A stretch of 64,000 nt of DNA, from positions 71,015,680-71,079,679 of the forward strand of contig CM022303.1 in NCBI GenBank assembly GCA_011799875.1, written 5' to 3'. Position numbers and translations under genes: made by a program. Numbering within the stretch: the stretch's first letter is position 1; every line of letters begins with the position of its first letter. This DNA is from Thinopyrum elongatum (Eukaryota; Streptophyta; Magnoliopsida; Poales; Poaceae). Positions 12,125 through 21,768 of the stretch are shown here, one piece after another. Below the pieces are notes generated by a model. That model saw only the letters and a list, made by a program, of their open reading frames with translations. It did no database searches and had not been told where the DNA came from.

Positions 12125-13386
12125 TCACCAGCCAGGTCTTGGTCGTGGGGAATATCCCCAACATTAGCCCCCAGTTTAGCTTTGAATTTATTCATGCTAA
12201 ACTCTTGAAATAAAAATATGTAAAGGGACCAGCTCACTCAAAGAGACTAGTTGACCAGCTCCTAAAAATTTTTAATCCCTGTCCTATCAAACTGACGCTT
12301 GCTCTTTAGAGAAAAAATAACCTTTATTATCTTCAACTGCCTTGGCATGATAAAATTTGTCTGACATTGTGCCAGCTTTCAATACTTCAGATGTCGATGA
12401 AAAATCCATATGATGTTAAGTTGTCTGAATAACCCGAAGGAGATAACCTTTGCAAACATCTTCATCAAAAAATATGAGACCTGGTTCACTCATAACTGAA
12501 AATTTGAAGGCATACCTTCCTCATATCCATATTACCTGTAGCCCCCTAGTCTTAAGAGGGGAACGTAGTGATAGCTTTAAGACTTGCTTCAATATAAATA
12601 CTGCAACCTTGAAGAAATCCGGGTTGTTCATCTCAATCACTAACCATAAACTGAATATTTTTACCTCACATGTGTAGGCCCCAAGTGCCTGGTTGTCTTG
12701 CCTACAGCAATCAGGGACTTATAAAAGTCTTTATGCTTATAAAACTTCAGTTAGTGTAGCTCCCAAGGGCCGGCTCAGGAAGACAATACTGGGCTGGGAC
12801 TTAGAAAAAAGGATATAAGGCCGGCTCATCTTCCTGAAATAACCGAGTCTGTTCTCAATGTGATAATTTGAAAAGCAACTTGCATTAGCCCCCAAGTGCC
12901 ATGGTACATGCTTGCAGTGACATGGGACTTGCATACTTGATATAATCTTGATCTGAATAATGTAGCCCCCAAGTGCCGGGTCGTATGCCTGCAGCGACTT
13001 GGGACTATTCCTTCCATTGTAGAATAAATCATATCCTCTGTCTGGATGATATTGCTGAATGCTCTGCATATCAATATTGAACCTTGCTCTCTGTTGTGAG
13101 CTGGTATTCTTGAATGAAGAAATAATAACCATTACTCTGGGGCGACTTTGAAAACCTCAATCATAATACTGGTTATTGATAACCATAATAAAAATCCAGC
13201 CATGTTGGCTACTAAAGATTTGAATAATATAACCCGGGTTTGAAAACCGGTTCCTGCAATATAAACCAGTATATCCAAGCATATATGATGCATGCTATGA
13301 TTATGCAATGATGATGCAATGTATGATGATGTATGTGCATGATAACAGAGTATAAAAAATGTCGGCTTTCGAAGCTCGAGTCTTAC

Positions 13387-13730
13387 TTCAATGAAACTAG
13401 CATGATAGCCACTTGTTTATCCTCGCTTTCTGTAAGCCGGCTCTCACATGACCCAATCGATGTTTTAACCTGGATAAGTTCAGGGTCCATATGGATTGAC
13501 TTATCGAGAGTACACGGGGTCGGAGTAGCATCTTGCAAACAGGCAGGTTTAACCAAGTTTCAATGAAGCTGGCTTAATAGCCTTGGTTTATCCTCGCTAT
13601 CCGTAAGCTGGCCCTCACATGACCCAATCGTTGTTTTAACCTGGATAAGTTCAGGGTCCATATGGATTGACTTATCGAGAGTACACGGGGTCGGAGTAGC
13701 ATCAAGCATACAGGTAGGTATAACCAATAA
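13387..13730. repeat. 172-bp direct repeat, two copies
   Basis: Copies at 13387-13558 and 13559-13730, about 90% identical by eye. The best-kept part is the core from CCTGGATAAGTTCAGGGTCC to the GGGGTCGGAGTAGCAT stretch. A diverged relative of this pair lies in the Tat-B spacer (about 42780-43130). Confidence 0.85.
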
Positions 13731-14440
13731 TGTGGCAGTAGCCTCCTGGACCAGGTTATTTTCCCGCCAATGACCCGGGGTTCTTGAATTTTCTGAAACT
13801 GGCAAAATTTGCAAAATTTGTTGAGTCATGTCTGTGTAGCCCCCGAGTCTTAAGACGACTCTAGGAGTTGGCTTGAGATTCTCCATACTTGACCGTGATA
13901 TAAACCGGCATATAGTTGAACAGCAAAATGCTGTAATATGTTGAAGATGGAGGGAAGGTGACGAGTTGATGATCTTCGCAACACTCATGTATATCCTTAG
14001 CATTGATAATGCGACGTGAATCCACAGAAAGTTGAGTTTGACCTCGGCGGGTTATAAATGATCCCATATGAGTTGTGTCAGTAATCCAACCGATGGTTCG
14101 TTCCGGCCGTTGGTTGAAATTAACCAAACTGTCGTGGCAGTGACTTGTGCGCTTGCCCATTGAACCATCCGATGCAGACGTAGGCTGATAATATACGATA
14201 ATTTGCTCCAGAGTTGTTGGAAGAAAAACCGGACCACAGGGGGGCAACTTGCGCCTGTCCATTGGGCAGCTAGCAAGCGCGATCCCAGCAAGTTGATATA
14301 GACTGGGCCGCAAGGGCGGCGGCTTGTGTGCGTCCATTCACCATGTAATGTGACACGAACAAAAACGCCAATACAGAATGTTGCCAGCGTGTGCTCCGTG
14401 CCCGTCGTATAAGACACTTTTGTAGTGAATAATTATCCTG

Positions 14441-16138
14441 CATTTAAAAAATACTGCAGGCCAGAGTGACTGCACTCGGATGAATTAACATATGCTGGAA
14501 AACAAAGAGGGCAAATAGCACCTGGTATTTTCGTCGGATGAAGGCGGAACCAGTGCATCAAGAAGAGTACTAGTATTCATTGGCTAATACTAGTTGATTA
14601 CTTCACCACCTGATCACCCCTTTTTTTAAAGCCGCCACATGGGTAGCAACTATCTTATCCAACCCACAAAGCTGGAACGGAGCAGCAGCCAGCAAGGACG
14701 GCACACGGGTGGAGCCGGTGCGGGGCGTGATCCGGCGGGGTGGCGGAGCCGCGCTGGCCGGGATGCGGCAGCGGCCGGCGTGCAAACGGAGCTGGCGAAC
14801 ACAACCCGACGAAGGCGGAGCCGCGCAGGACGGCGCGGGAGCCGTGCGGTAGGGGCAGCCAAGGCGCCTCGAGGCGGGCGCAGGGGCAGAGGCGCCTCGA
14901 CGCGGCCGGCGGAGGCAAGGGCCACGGTTGCGGAGGCAGGCGCAGGCGGCGAGGTGACTCGCGGCCGGGTCGGAGGAGGCCAGCACGCAGGGCACAGCCG
15001 CACAAGGCCGGCTTGTGGAGGCGCATTGCAACGGCGGCGGGTCGGAGGAGGCGACCGGCGGTGGCCGCAGCGGTTTGTGGAAGCAGAGGCGAGCCAAAGC
15101 GGCTGGCGGATTGAGGCCGCACCCACGACCACAGCGGCAGAGGCGGCTTGGGCGGGGGAGCAAGGTGGCTTGGGCGGCAGACGGCTTGGGGGCTTGAAAG
15201 TTGGCACAATGTCAGCGACGGCTCGGCCACGGTTGGGGAGGAATAGAACCACGGGGGCGGATCAGCCACGGCGGAGATGGATCGGCGGGTTGACGGAGCA
15301 GCTCCAAGGCGGGGCGGCTCTCCCGTGGCGGATCACATCGGTGGACGGGGCCCTGGTCGAGCTCGGAGGCGAAGTGAGATAGTGGCTCAGAAACGACGTT
15401 TGAGAAAAAGGCAAACGGCGGAGCAGCGCTGGCTCATGGGCGACGGCTGTCGGCGGCTCAACACGAGCTCCACGCGAGGGCGGCTCGGAACGAGGCGACG
15501 GCCGGCGGCTCAGAGATGGTGAAAGCGGCGGTTTAGAAGTTAGAGCGGTGACTGGCGGAGGCGGCTCTGCAGCGGAAGCGCGCTGATGGAGGCCGGCGGC
15601 GATTTGTGGCAGAAGCCGAGGGCCAAGGCGACGGCGGAGGTACCCACCGGCTTGTAGCAAATGAGGCTGGGCCCGAAGCCGCTACAACTCTGCGGAAGAT
15701 GAGGAGCAAGGAGGCCGGCAGCTTGTGGCGCAGACTGCTGGTGCGGGAGGCGGCGGTGGCTCAAGGCACGGTCGGAGGAGGTGAGGCAGAGCGGGGCCAG
15801 GACAGCTCAAGGCTAGGCCGGCTCCACATCAGGGCCAGCCCGCGGCAGCTCGAGATGAAACTAAACCCGCGCGGCGGCTGTTTCACAGAAAATAAACAGC
15901 GCTCTGGCGGTGGCTGCTTGAGGCGGAGCCGAGTCAAAGGCGGAGTTTGAGTCCGTGACTTCCTTCGGTTCGTGGTATCCCTTCTTTTTTTTCTTTTCTT
16001 TTTTGCCTTTGTCGATTTCCAACCGATCGTGTAAACAATTCCACAGATCACTTCGGGACTTGGTCTTGTGTGTGTTGGCGATTCGCACAGTTGGTATTTC
16101 CATCCGACATGGTGAATCAGCTCAGCGAAACTGAGACT
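14441..16138. other. GC-rich block and flanks, no supported gene
   Basis: 14640-15955 is very GC-rich and full of GGCGG and GGCTCGG words. Long open frames exist on both strands and in several phases, which is what high GC produces. The predicted peptides are Arg/Gly/Ala or Pro/Ala low-complexity with no domain. 15956-16138 has a pyrimidine run and nothing else recognisable. It may be part of an LTR or leader of Tat-C, or a separate insertion. Confidence 0.5.
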
Positions 16139-16491
16139 GTAATTGAAAGTGCAACTAATCCCCGGGTGGTTTTGGTAATTCATAATAACATATAGCTCAT
16201 TGAACTAATATCCATTCAAGATTAATGTTTCAGAAAGTTCAATGATCGGTATGGCATGGACTAGAGATGTGGACCCCTCAAAATGCTAAGGACACATATT
16301 GGCAAAAGCTCAAGACTCTACATTTTCATTTTAGTGATTCAAGATCACGTTGAGTCCATAGGAAAAGCCAATACTATTAAAAGGGGATGAGGTGTTGCTT
16401 AATGGCTTGCTTGCTCAAAATGCTTAGTGATATGCTCCAAAAGCCCTCAACCATTTTCTCATTTTCACATATGTCCTAAACCTAAAGTCAA

Positions 16492-16955
16492 ACTCGGCCC
16501 CACCGATTTGATCTATCCGGCGCCACCGAGTTCACTTGACATAGCCATTGCCAGAAAACCTAATCAGTTCGGTCTCACCGATAGGGATCTCGGTCTCACC
16601 GAGATGTGATTGCAAACTCTCCGTTTCCCTTCATAACGTTTCGGTCTCACCGAAATGAGCGATCGGTCCCACCGAGTTGGCAATGCAAACTCTCTGTTTC
16701 CTTTTCGTAACGTTTCAGTCTCACCGAAATGAGCGATTGGTCCCACCGAGTCTGCCTGACCAAGTCTCTGTTTGATTATTACTGAAATCGGTCTCACCGA
16801 GTTCATGTGATCGGTCTCACCGAGATGAGGTTTCGCCCTAACCCTAGCTGATCGGTCTCACCGAGTTGGTATTGTCGGTCCCACCGAAAAGCCTAACGTT
16901 CACATTTTGAACCAAGTCGGTCTCACCGAGTTTCACTATTCGGCCCCACCGAGTT
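16492..16955 (+). repeat. Cluster of 14 CGGT-NNN-ACCG motifs in the LTR upstream region
   Basis: Fourteen copies of a short imperfect palindrome, consensus CGGTCTCACCGAG with CTC or CCC in the middle. They begin near 16494, 16518, 16568, 16592, 16641, 16664, 16717, 16738, 16788, 16811, 16852, 16874, 16917 and 16941. Spacing alternates, mostly 21-25 bp within pairs and 40-55 bp between pairs. The cluster ends about 45 bp before the TATA box, where enhancer elements of an LTR would sit. Confidence 0.85.
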
Positions 16956-16994
16956 TGGTAAATTGTGTGTAACGGTTATATTTTGTGTGGAGGC

Positions 16995-17002
16995 TATAAA
17001 TA
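16995..17002 (+). promoter_or_regulatory. TATA box of the Copia-2 LTR
   Basis: TATAAATA, directly downstream of the CGGT-NNN-ACCG cluster and about 800 bp before the LTR end. It is the likely core promoter of the element. Confidence 0.65.
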
Positions 17003-17806
17003 CCCCTCCACCCCCTTCTCCATTTGTGAGAAAGCCACCAGAACGTGCCTACACTTCCACTACTCATTTTCTGAGAGAGAACCACATACTCATGTGTTGA
17101 GACCAAGACATTCCAATCCAACCACAAGAATCTTGATCTCTAGCTTTCCCCAAGTTGCTTTCCAATCAAATCATCTTTCCACCATATCCAAATCTGAGAG
17201 AGAGAGAGAGTTGAGTGTTGGGGAGACTATCATTTGAAGCACAAGAGCAAGGAGTTCATCATCAACACACCATCTATTACCTTTTGGAGAGTGGTGTCTC
17301 CTAGATTGGTTAGGTGTCACTTGGGAGCCTCCGTCAAGATTTTGGAGTTGAACCAAGTAGTTTGTAAGGGCAAGGAGATCGCCTACTTCGTGAAGATCTA
17401 CCCAAGTGAGGCAAGTCTTCGTGGGCGATGGCCATGGTGGGATAGACAAGGTTGCTTCTTCGTGGACCCTTTGTGGGTGGAGCCCTCCGTGGACTCGCAC
17501 AACCGTTATCCTTCGTGGGTTGAAGTCTCCATCAACGTGGATGTACGATAGCACCACCTATCGGAACTACGTCAAAAATCTCCGTGTCTACATTGCGTTT
17601 GCTCCCTCCAAACTCCTCCCCTTTAGCTTCATATGCAATGATTTACATTCCGCTGCTATACTCTTAGAATTGCATGTGTAGATTGATTGCTTGACTTGTG
17701 TTAAGTTGATAAAATCTGCCAAGACATAAAATTGGGAAAAGGCTAGATTTTTATTTGGTCAAGTGGTCTAATCACCCCCCTCTAGACATACTTTCGATCC
17801 TACAAG

Positions 17807-17818
17807 TGGTATCAGAGC
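17807..17818 (+). other. Primer binding site of Copia-2
   Basis: TGGTATCAGAGC, complementary to the initiator Met tRNA end, two bases after the LTR terminus at 17804. Confidence 0.93.
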
Positions 17819-17888
17819 TTTGGTCTCCATTTGCCTTGATTTCCATAGCTTTGGTGATCATAGCCTTGGTTTCACAACCTAGGAGAGT

Positions 17889-18886
17889 ATGATGTCTAGT
17901 GAGGGAAATTACCACCGTAGAGGTCCTTACTTTGATGGTACTAATTTTGCTAGTTGGAAGCATAAGATGAAAATGCATATTCTTGGACATAACCCTGCCG
18001 TTTGGGCTATTGTGTGTATTGGTTTGCAAGGTGAATTCTTCGATGGGAGAGAACCAAATTGCGAAGCAACTGCGGAAGAGTTGAAAATGCTGCAATACAA
18101 CACTCAAGCTTGCGATATCCTCTTCAATGGATTGTGCCCCGAAGAATTCAACAAAATCAACCGTCTTGAGAATGCAAAGGAAATTTGGGATAGTTTGATT
18201 GATATGCACGAAGGTACCGAGTCCGTCAAGGAATCCAAGTTGGATGTGCTTCAAAGTCAGCTTGACAAGTTCAAAATGAAGGATGGTGAAGGTGTCGCTG
18301 AAATGTACTCTAGGCTTGCTCTCATCACAAATGAGATTGCCGGCTTAGGAAGTGAAGAGATGAGAGACAGATTCATCATCAAAAAGATCCTAAGAGCCTT
18401 GGATGGGAAATATGATACCGTGTGCACATTGATCCAAATGATGCCCAATTACAAAGATCTCAAGCCAATGGAAGTCATTGGAAGAATTGTTGCTCATGAG
18501 ATGTCACTCAAGCACAAAAAAGACCTTCACAACAAGTCTAGTGGTGCTTATAAAGCCTCATGTGATGCTCCTGCCACATCAAGTGAAAAACAAGTCTTCA
18601 ATGAGGAATTGAGCTTAATGGTGAAGAACTTCAACAAATTCTACAAGAGTAGAAGCAAAGATAGAAGCTCCAAATCAAAATCCTACCATGAAAAAAGATC
18701 TTCTTGTCGTGAACAAAATTGCTACAATTGTGGAAGATCCGGACACTACTCCAATGAGTGTACGGCCCCATACAAAAAAAAAGAAGACTCACCTAAAAGA
18801 AGAAGTAGAAGAGAAGAATCACTTCCAAGAGAGAGAAGGAATAGAGATGACCGTTATGAACGAAGAACCTCTCGTAGAAGCAAGGA
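17889..18886 (+). pseudogene. Copia-2 gag, open but truncated at its 3' end
   Basis: Copia-type gag (UBN2 family), 332 codons with no stop or frameshift. The start is the first ATG 70 bp after the PBS (a second Met follows directly). It reads the usual opening YFDGTNFASWKHKMKMHI, then IWDSLIDMHEGT, the FIIKKILRAL motif, and the CCHC knuckle CYNCGRSGHYSNEC at about 18720-18762. An Arg/Ser/Lys-rich tail follows. The frame runs on into the tandem array to 19073, but those codons are array sequence. An intact gag in a fragment suggests the truncation is recent relative to decay. Confidence 0.9.
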
Positions 18887-20590
18887 CTCGGTGCAGTGCT
18901 GTTTTCCCCCTAAAAAGATAGATAATGGGGGCAAGTCATGTTACGGACTCGCCTCCGCATGCGACGCCACAGCATGTCGCGTCGTTGCCTGCTACGGCTC
19001 GTTCCTAGCTCGGCCTCGACGGGATGGGGGAGGGGGGGTCCCTCCCCCTCCCCCCGGCTCGGCCTCGCGCTAACGCGGCAGTGCGCTTGTTTGACAGGCG
19101 CAGTGCGGTTATTCTGTCTCCCACCTCCCACGCACCAACAACCCCTAAGATAGATAATGGGGCAAGTCTATACAAGGAAGATGTGTCAGTGCAACTATGA
19201 CCCTCGGTGCGGTGCTGGTTTTTCCCCTAAAAAGATAGATAATGGGGGCAAGTCCATACAAGGAAGATGTGTCAGTACAAATATGCCCCTCGGTGCGGTG
19301 CTGGTTTTACCCCTAAAAATTAAGATAGATAATGGGGGCAAATTCATAAAAGGAAGATGTGTCAGTACAACTATGCCCCTCGATGCGGTGCTGGTTTTCC
19401 CCCTAAAAAGATAGATAATGGGGGCAAGTCCATATAAGGTAGATATGTCAGTACAACTATGCCCCTCGGTGCGGTCCTGGTTTTCCCCCTAAAATGATAG
19501 ATAATGGGTGCAAGTCATGTCACGGACTCACCTCCGCATGCGACGCCACGACACGCCGCGTCGTCGCCTGCTACGGCTCGTTCCTGGCTCGGCCTCGCCG
19601 GGATGGGGGGGGGGGTTTCTCGACCCCCCTCCCCCCCGGCTCGGCCTCGCGCTAACGCGGTAGTGCGCTCGTTTGACAGGCGCAGTGCGGTTATTCTGTT
19701 TCCCACCCCCACGCACCAACACCCCCTAAGATAGATGATGGGGGCAAGTCCATACAAGGAAGATGTGTCAGTACAACTATGCCCCTCGGTGCGGTGCTGG
19801 TTTTCCCTAAAAAGATAGAAAATGGAGGCAAGTCCATAGAAGGAAGATGTGTCGGTACAACTATGCCCCTCGGTGCGGTGCTGGTTCTTCCCCTAAAAAG
19901 ATAGATAATGGGGCAAGTCCATACAAGGAAGATGTCTCAGTACAACTATGCCCCTCGGTGCGGTGCTGGTTTTTCCCTAAAAAGATAGATAATGGGGGTA
20001 AGTCATGTTACGGACTCGCCTCCACATGCGACGCCGCGGCACAGCCGCGTCGTCGCCTGCTATGGCTCGTTCCTGGCTCGGCCTCGCCGGGATGGGGGAG
20101 GGGGGGTCCCGACCCCCTCCCTCCCGGCTCGGCCTCGCGCTAACGCGGCAGTGCGCTCGTTTGACAGGCGCAGTGCGGTTATTCTGTTTCCCACCCCCCA
20201 CGCACCCACACCCCCTAAGATAGATAATGGGGGCAAATCCATACAAGGAAGATGTGTCAGTACAACTATGCCCCTCGGTTCGGTGCTAGTTTTTCCCCTA
20301 AAAAGATAGATAATGGGGGAAAGTCCATACAACGAAGATGTGTCAGTACTACTATGCCCCTTGGTGCGGTGCTGGTTTTCCCCCTAAAAAGACAGATAAT
20401 GGGGGCAAGTCCATACAAGGAAGATGTGTCAGTACAACTATGCCCCTCGGTGCGGTTCTGGTTTTTCCCCTAAAAAGTTAGATAATAGGGGCAAGTCATG
20501 TTACGGACTCGCCTCTGCATGCGACACCATAGCACGCCGCGTTGTCGCCTGCTACGGCTCGTTCCTGGCTCGGCCTCACCGGGCCCCCCT
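18887..20590 (+). repeat. Tandem array, segment 1 (86-bp A units and 205-235-bp B units)
   Basis: Begins at the Copia-2 junction with a B unit (from about 18925), then runs of A units between further B units (about 19500, 19980, 20490). The A consensus runs from GATAGATAATGGGGGCAAGTC through the TATGCCCCTCGGTGCGGTGC block to CCCCCTAAAAA. B shares the first 20 bases of A, then differs and ends in CACCCCCTAA. The last B is cut at 20590 by Tat-A. Confidence 0.92.
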
Positions 20591-21748
20591 TGTCGAAGTA
20601 AATGACCATGGGTATCCCCATCAGCCCCCTTTGGCGTTTCAAAATTTCGGGGCGGGCTGAGCCCCTCAAACCTCAAAGAAAAAGAGCCGTCCTCTTGGGG
20701 CCGGCTGGACCGAGCAGCCGGATTCCAGGAGGCGGTGGAGTCCAGAAGACGGCCATGAAATAGGCCGACTCCTGGACGGGCGGCTTCCTAGGAAGCCGGG
20801 TCCTAGCAGGCGGCCCCTCACACCCTCAAAGTCAGCACCAACTTAAACATGACGAGACGGGGCATGGCTACAGTGCAAGCCTACCAACCCCGAATCCTGG
20901 GCCGAACGTGGCCACAGTGCGACGTACGGAGCAGGCGTCCCACGCCCAGAGCGGGACTGTTGCCATGCCGCCCGTGACATCACCCATGGCAGAGGAGGCC
21001 ATGCTCCCACGACGTGCGACCAGTACAGCCCGCAGGCGGCGGGTCCTACCTGTCCATGAGAAGGCGGAAGGCGGCGAGCCCAGACCAGCCGGCTCGGAAG
21101 AGAGGTCGGCCCCCGGAAGGCGGCCTTCTCCCTTCCTTAAAGTCTGTGCGCCATTAACCAGATGTGACGGGGTGTGGCTACAGTGAACGCCCGCCGGGCG
21201 GCAGGACTGTACCCACGCTCCCCCTGACGAGGCCTTCGTCATCAGGAGCAACACTACAAAGTAAAGTGGTCAACCCTGGCCCGCAGACGGTGGGACCCAC
21301 CTGTCGGCGGAGAAGCCGGCGACCAGCAACGCTGACCGCCGGGTCCCACGGCGAGCTGGATTACCATTGTACCCCTGGGGGTAGACCTATATAAACCCCC
21401 CGGGTTACCCCATTAAAGGGGTTGGAACCTTGGAGAACACCACAACCAAGCACCCGACTTGCCACACATTCACGTAGACAGAGCGGAGTAGAGTTAGCCT
21501 TGCCCTTCTTCCTCCTCTAGCCAAACAGCTCCAGGAGCAAGCTTGTAGCTACTTGTTGAAGTAGTGATCATGCGGAGACCCCGCAGAGCAGGACTAGGGG
21601 TGTTATCTCCTAGGAGAGCCCAGAACCTGGGTAAGATTCGCAAGCGTATGCGGTCTCGCTCACTCCCGCTTCTAGAGCCCGGCAACGTACTTTTGTCCCC
21701 ATCCATGATAAGCCATCCCTTGGCATATGTCGCTCGATATCCCCGACA
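20591..21748 (+). repeat. 5' LTR of Tat-A
   Basis: 1158 bp, from TGTCGAAG to CCCCGACA, giving a 5-bp TGTCG/CGACA inverted repeat at the ends. A diverged internal duplication is visible: GGGGCATGGCTACAGTG near 20860 and GGGGTGTGGCTACAGTG near 21170. The TATA box is at 21388. Confidence 0.88.
21388..21395 (+). promoter_or_regulatory. TATA box of the Tat-A LTR
   Basis: TATATAAA, 353 bp before the LTR end, preceded by GC-rich sequence. It is the likely promoter for the gag-pol RNA. Confidence 0.65.
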
Positions 21749-21750
21749 TT

Positions 21751-21767
21751 TGGCGCCCACCGTGGGG
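21751..21767 (+). other. Primer binding site of Tat-A
   Basis: TGGCGCCCACCGTGGGG, two bases after the LTR end. The same sequence serves Tat-C, and a one-base variant serves Tat-B. Confidence 0.88.
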
Positions 21768-21768
21768 C

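Larger units (their letters stand above)
11574..14440 (-). repeat. Tat-C LTR and adjoining non-coding sequence (far end uncertain)
   Basis: Starts TGTCGTGGATTTGTCACGGC, clearly related to the Tat-B LTR start. A minus-strand TATA box lies at 11893-11900 (TATATAAG). The alignable part with the Tat-B LTR ends near 12230. Beyond that I cannot find the LTR boundary. The sequence to about 14440 holds repeated TAGCCCCCAAGTGCC hairpins (12681, 12887, 12963), an 18-bp repeat (12063-12124) and a 172-bp direct repeat (13387-13730). Related motifs occur in the non-coding parts of Tat-B. No coding potential is seen. Confidence 0.6.
16139..17804 (+). repeat. 5' LTR of Copia-2
   Basis: About 1.67 kb, starting TGTAATTGAAAG and ending GATCCTACA, so the termini share TGTA/TACA inverted repeats. 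The U3 part carries 14 copies of a CGGTCTCACCG-type motif (16492-16955). A TATA box follows at 16995, and a (GA)n tract at 17193-17211. A 105-codon open frame at 17234 lies within the LTR and is not considered a gene. Confidence 0.88.
16139..18886 (+). mobile_element. Copia-2: truncated SIRE-type Copia element (5' LTR, PBS, gag)
   Basis: A plus-strand Copia element with a complete 5' LTR (16139-17804), PBS and an uninterrupted gag. Homology stops abruptly at 18886, in the Arg/Ser-rich tail of gag. There the sequence turns into the 86/220-bp tandem array. No pol or 3' LTR occurs at the far side of the array within the window, so the rest is deleted or outside. The flank before the LTR is GAGAC. 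Confidence 0.88.

Noticed and set aside
14415..14430. TTTTGTAGTG, resembling the end of a CACTA transposon
   Set aside because: Only a partial match. There is no partner CACTAC terminus at a suitable distance and no flanking 3-bp duplication.
14603..15382. Long frames on both strands in the GC-rich block (up to 247 codons)
   Set aside because: Overlapping frames in several phases with low-complexity peptides are expected at this GC content. No domain, start context or splice structure supports a gene.
17234..17681. Open frames of 91-128 codons downstream of the TATA box in the Copia-2 LTR
   Set aside because: They lie wholly inside the LTR, on both strands, with no recognisable domain.
19157..20473. 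Many 60-120-codon open frames in the array (peptides with SPKKIDNGGKS or RCVSTTMPLGAVLVF)
   Set aside because: They appear because the repeats lack stops in some frames. The 86-bp unit is not a multiple of three, so the frame rotates every unit, and equal-length frames occur on both strands.
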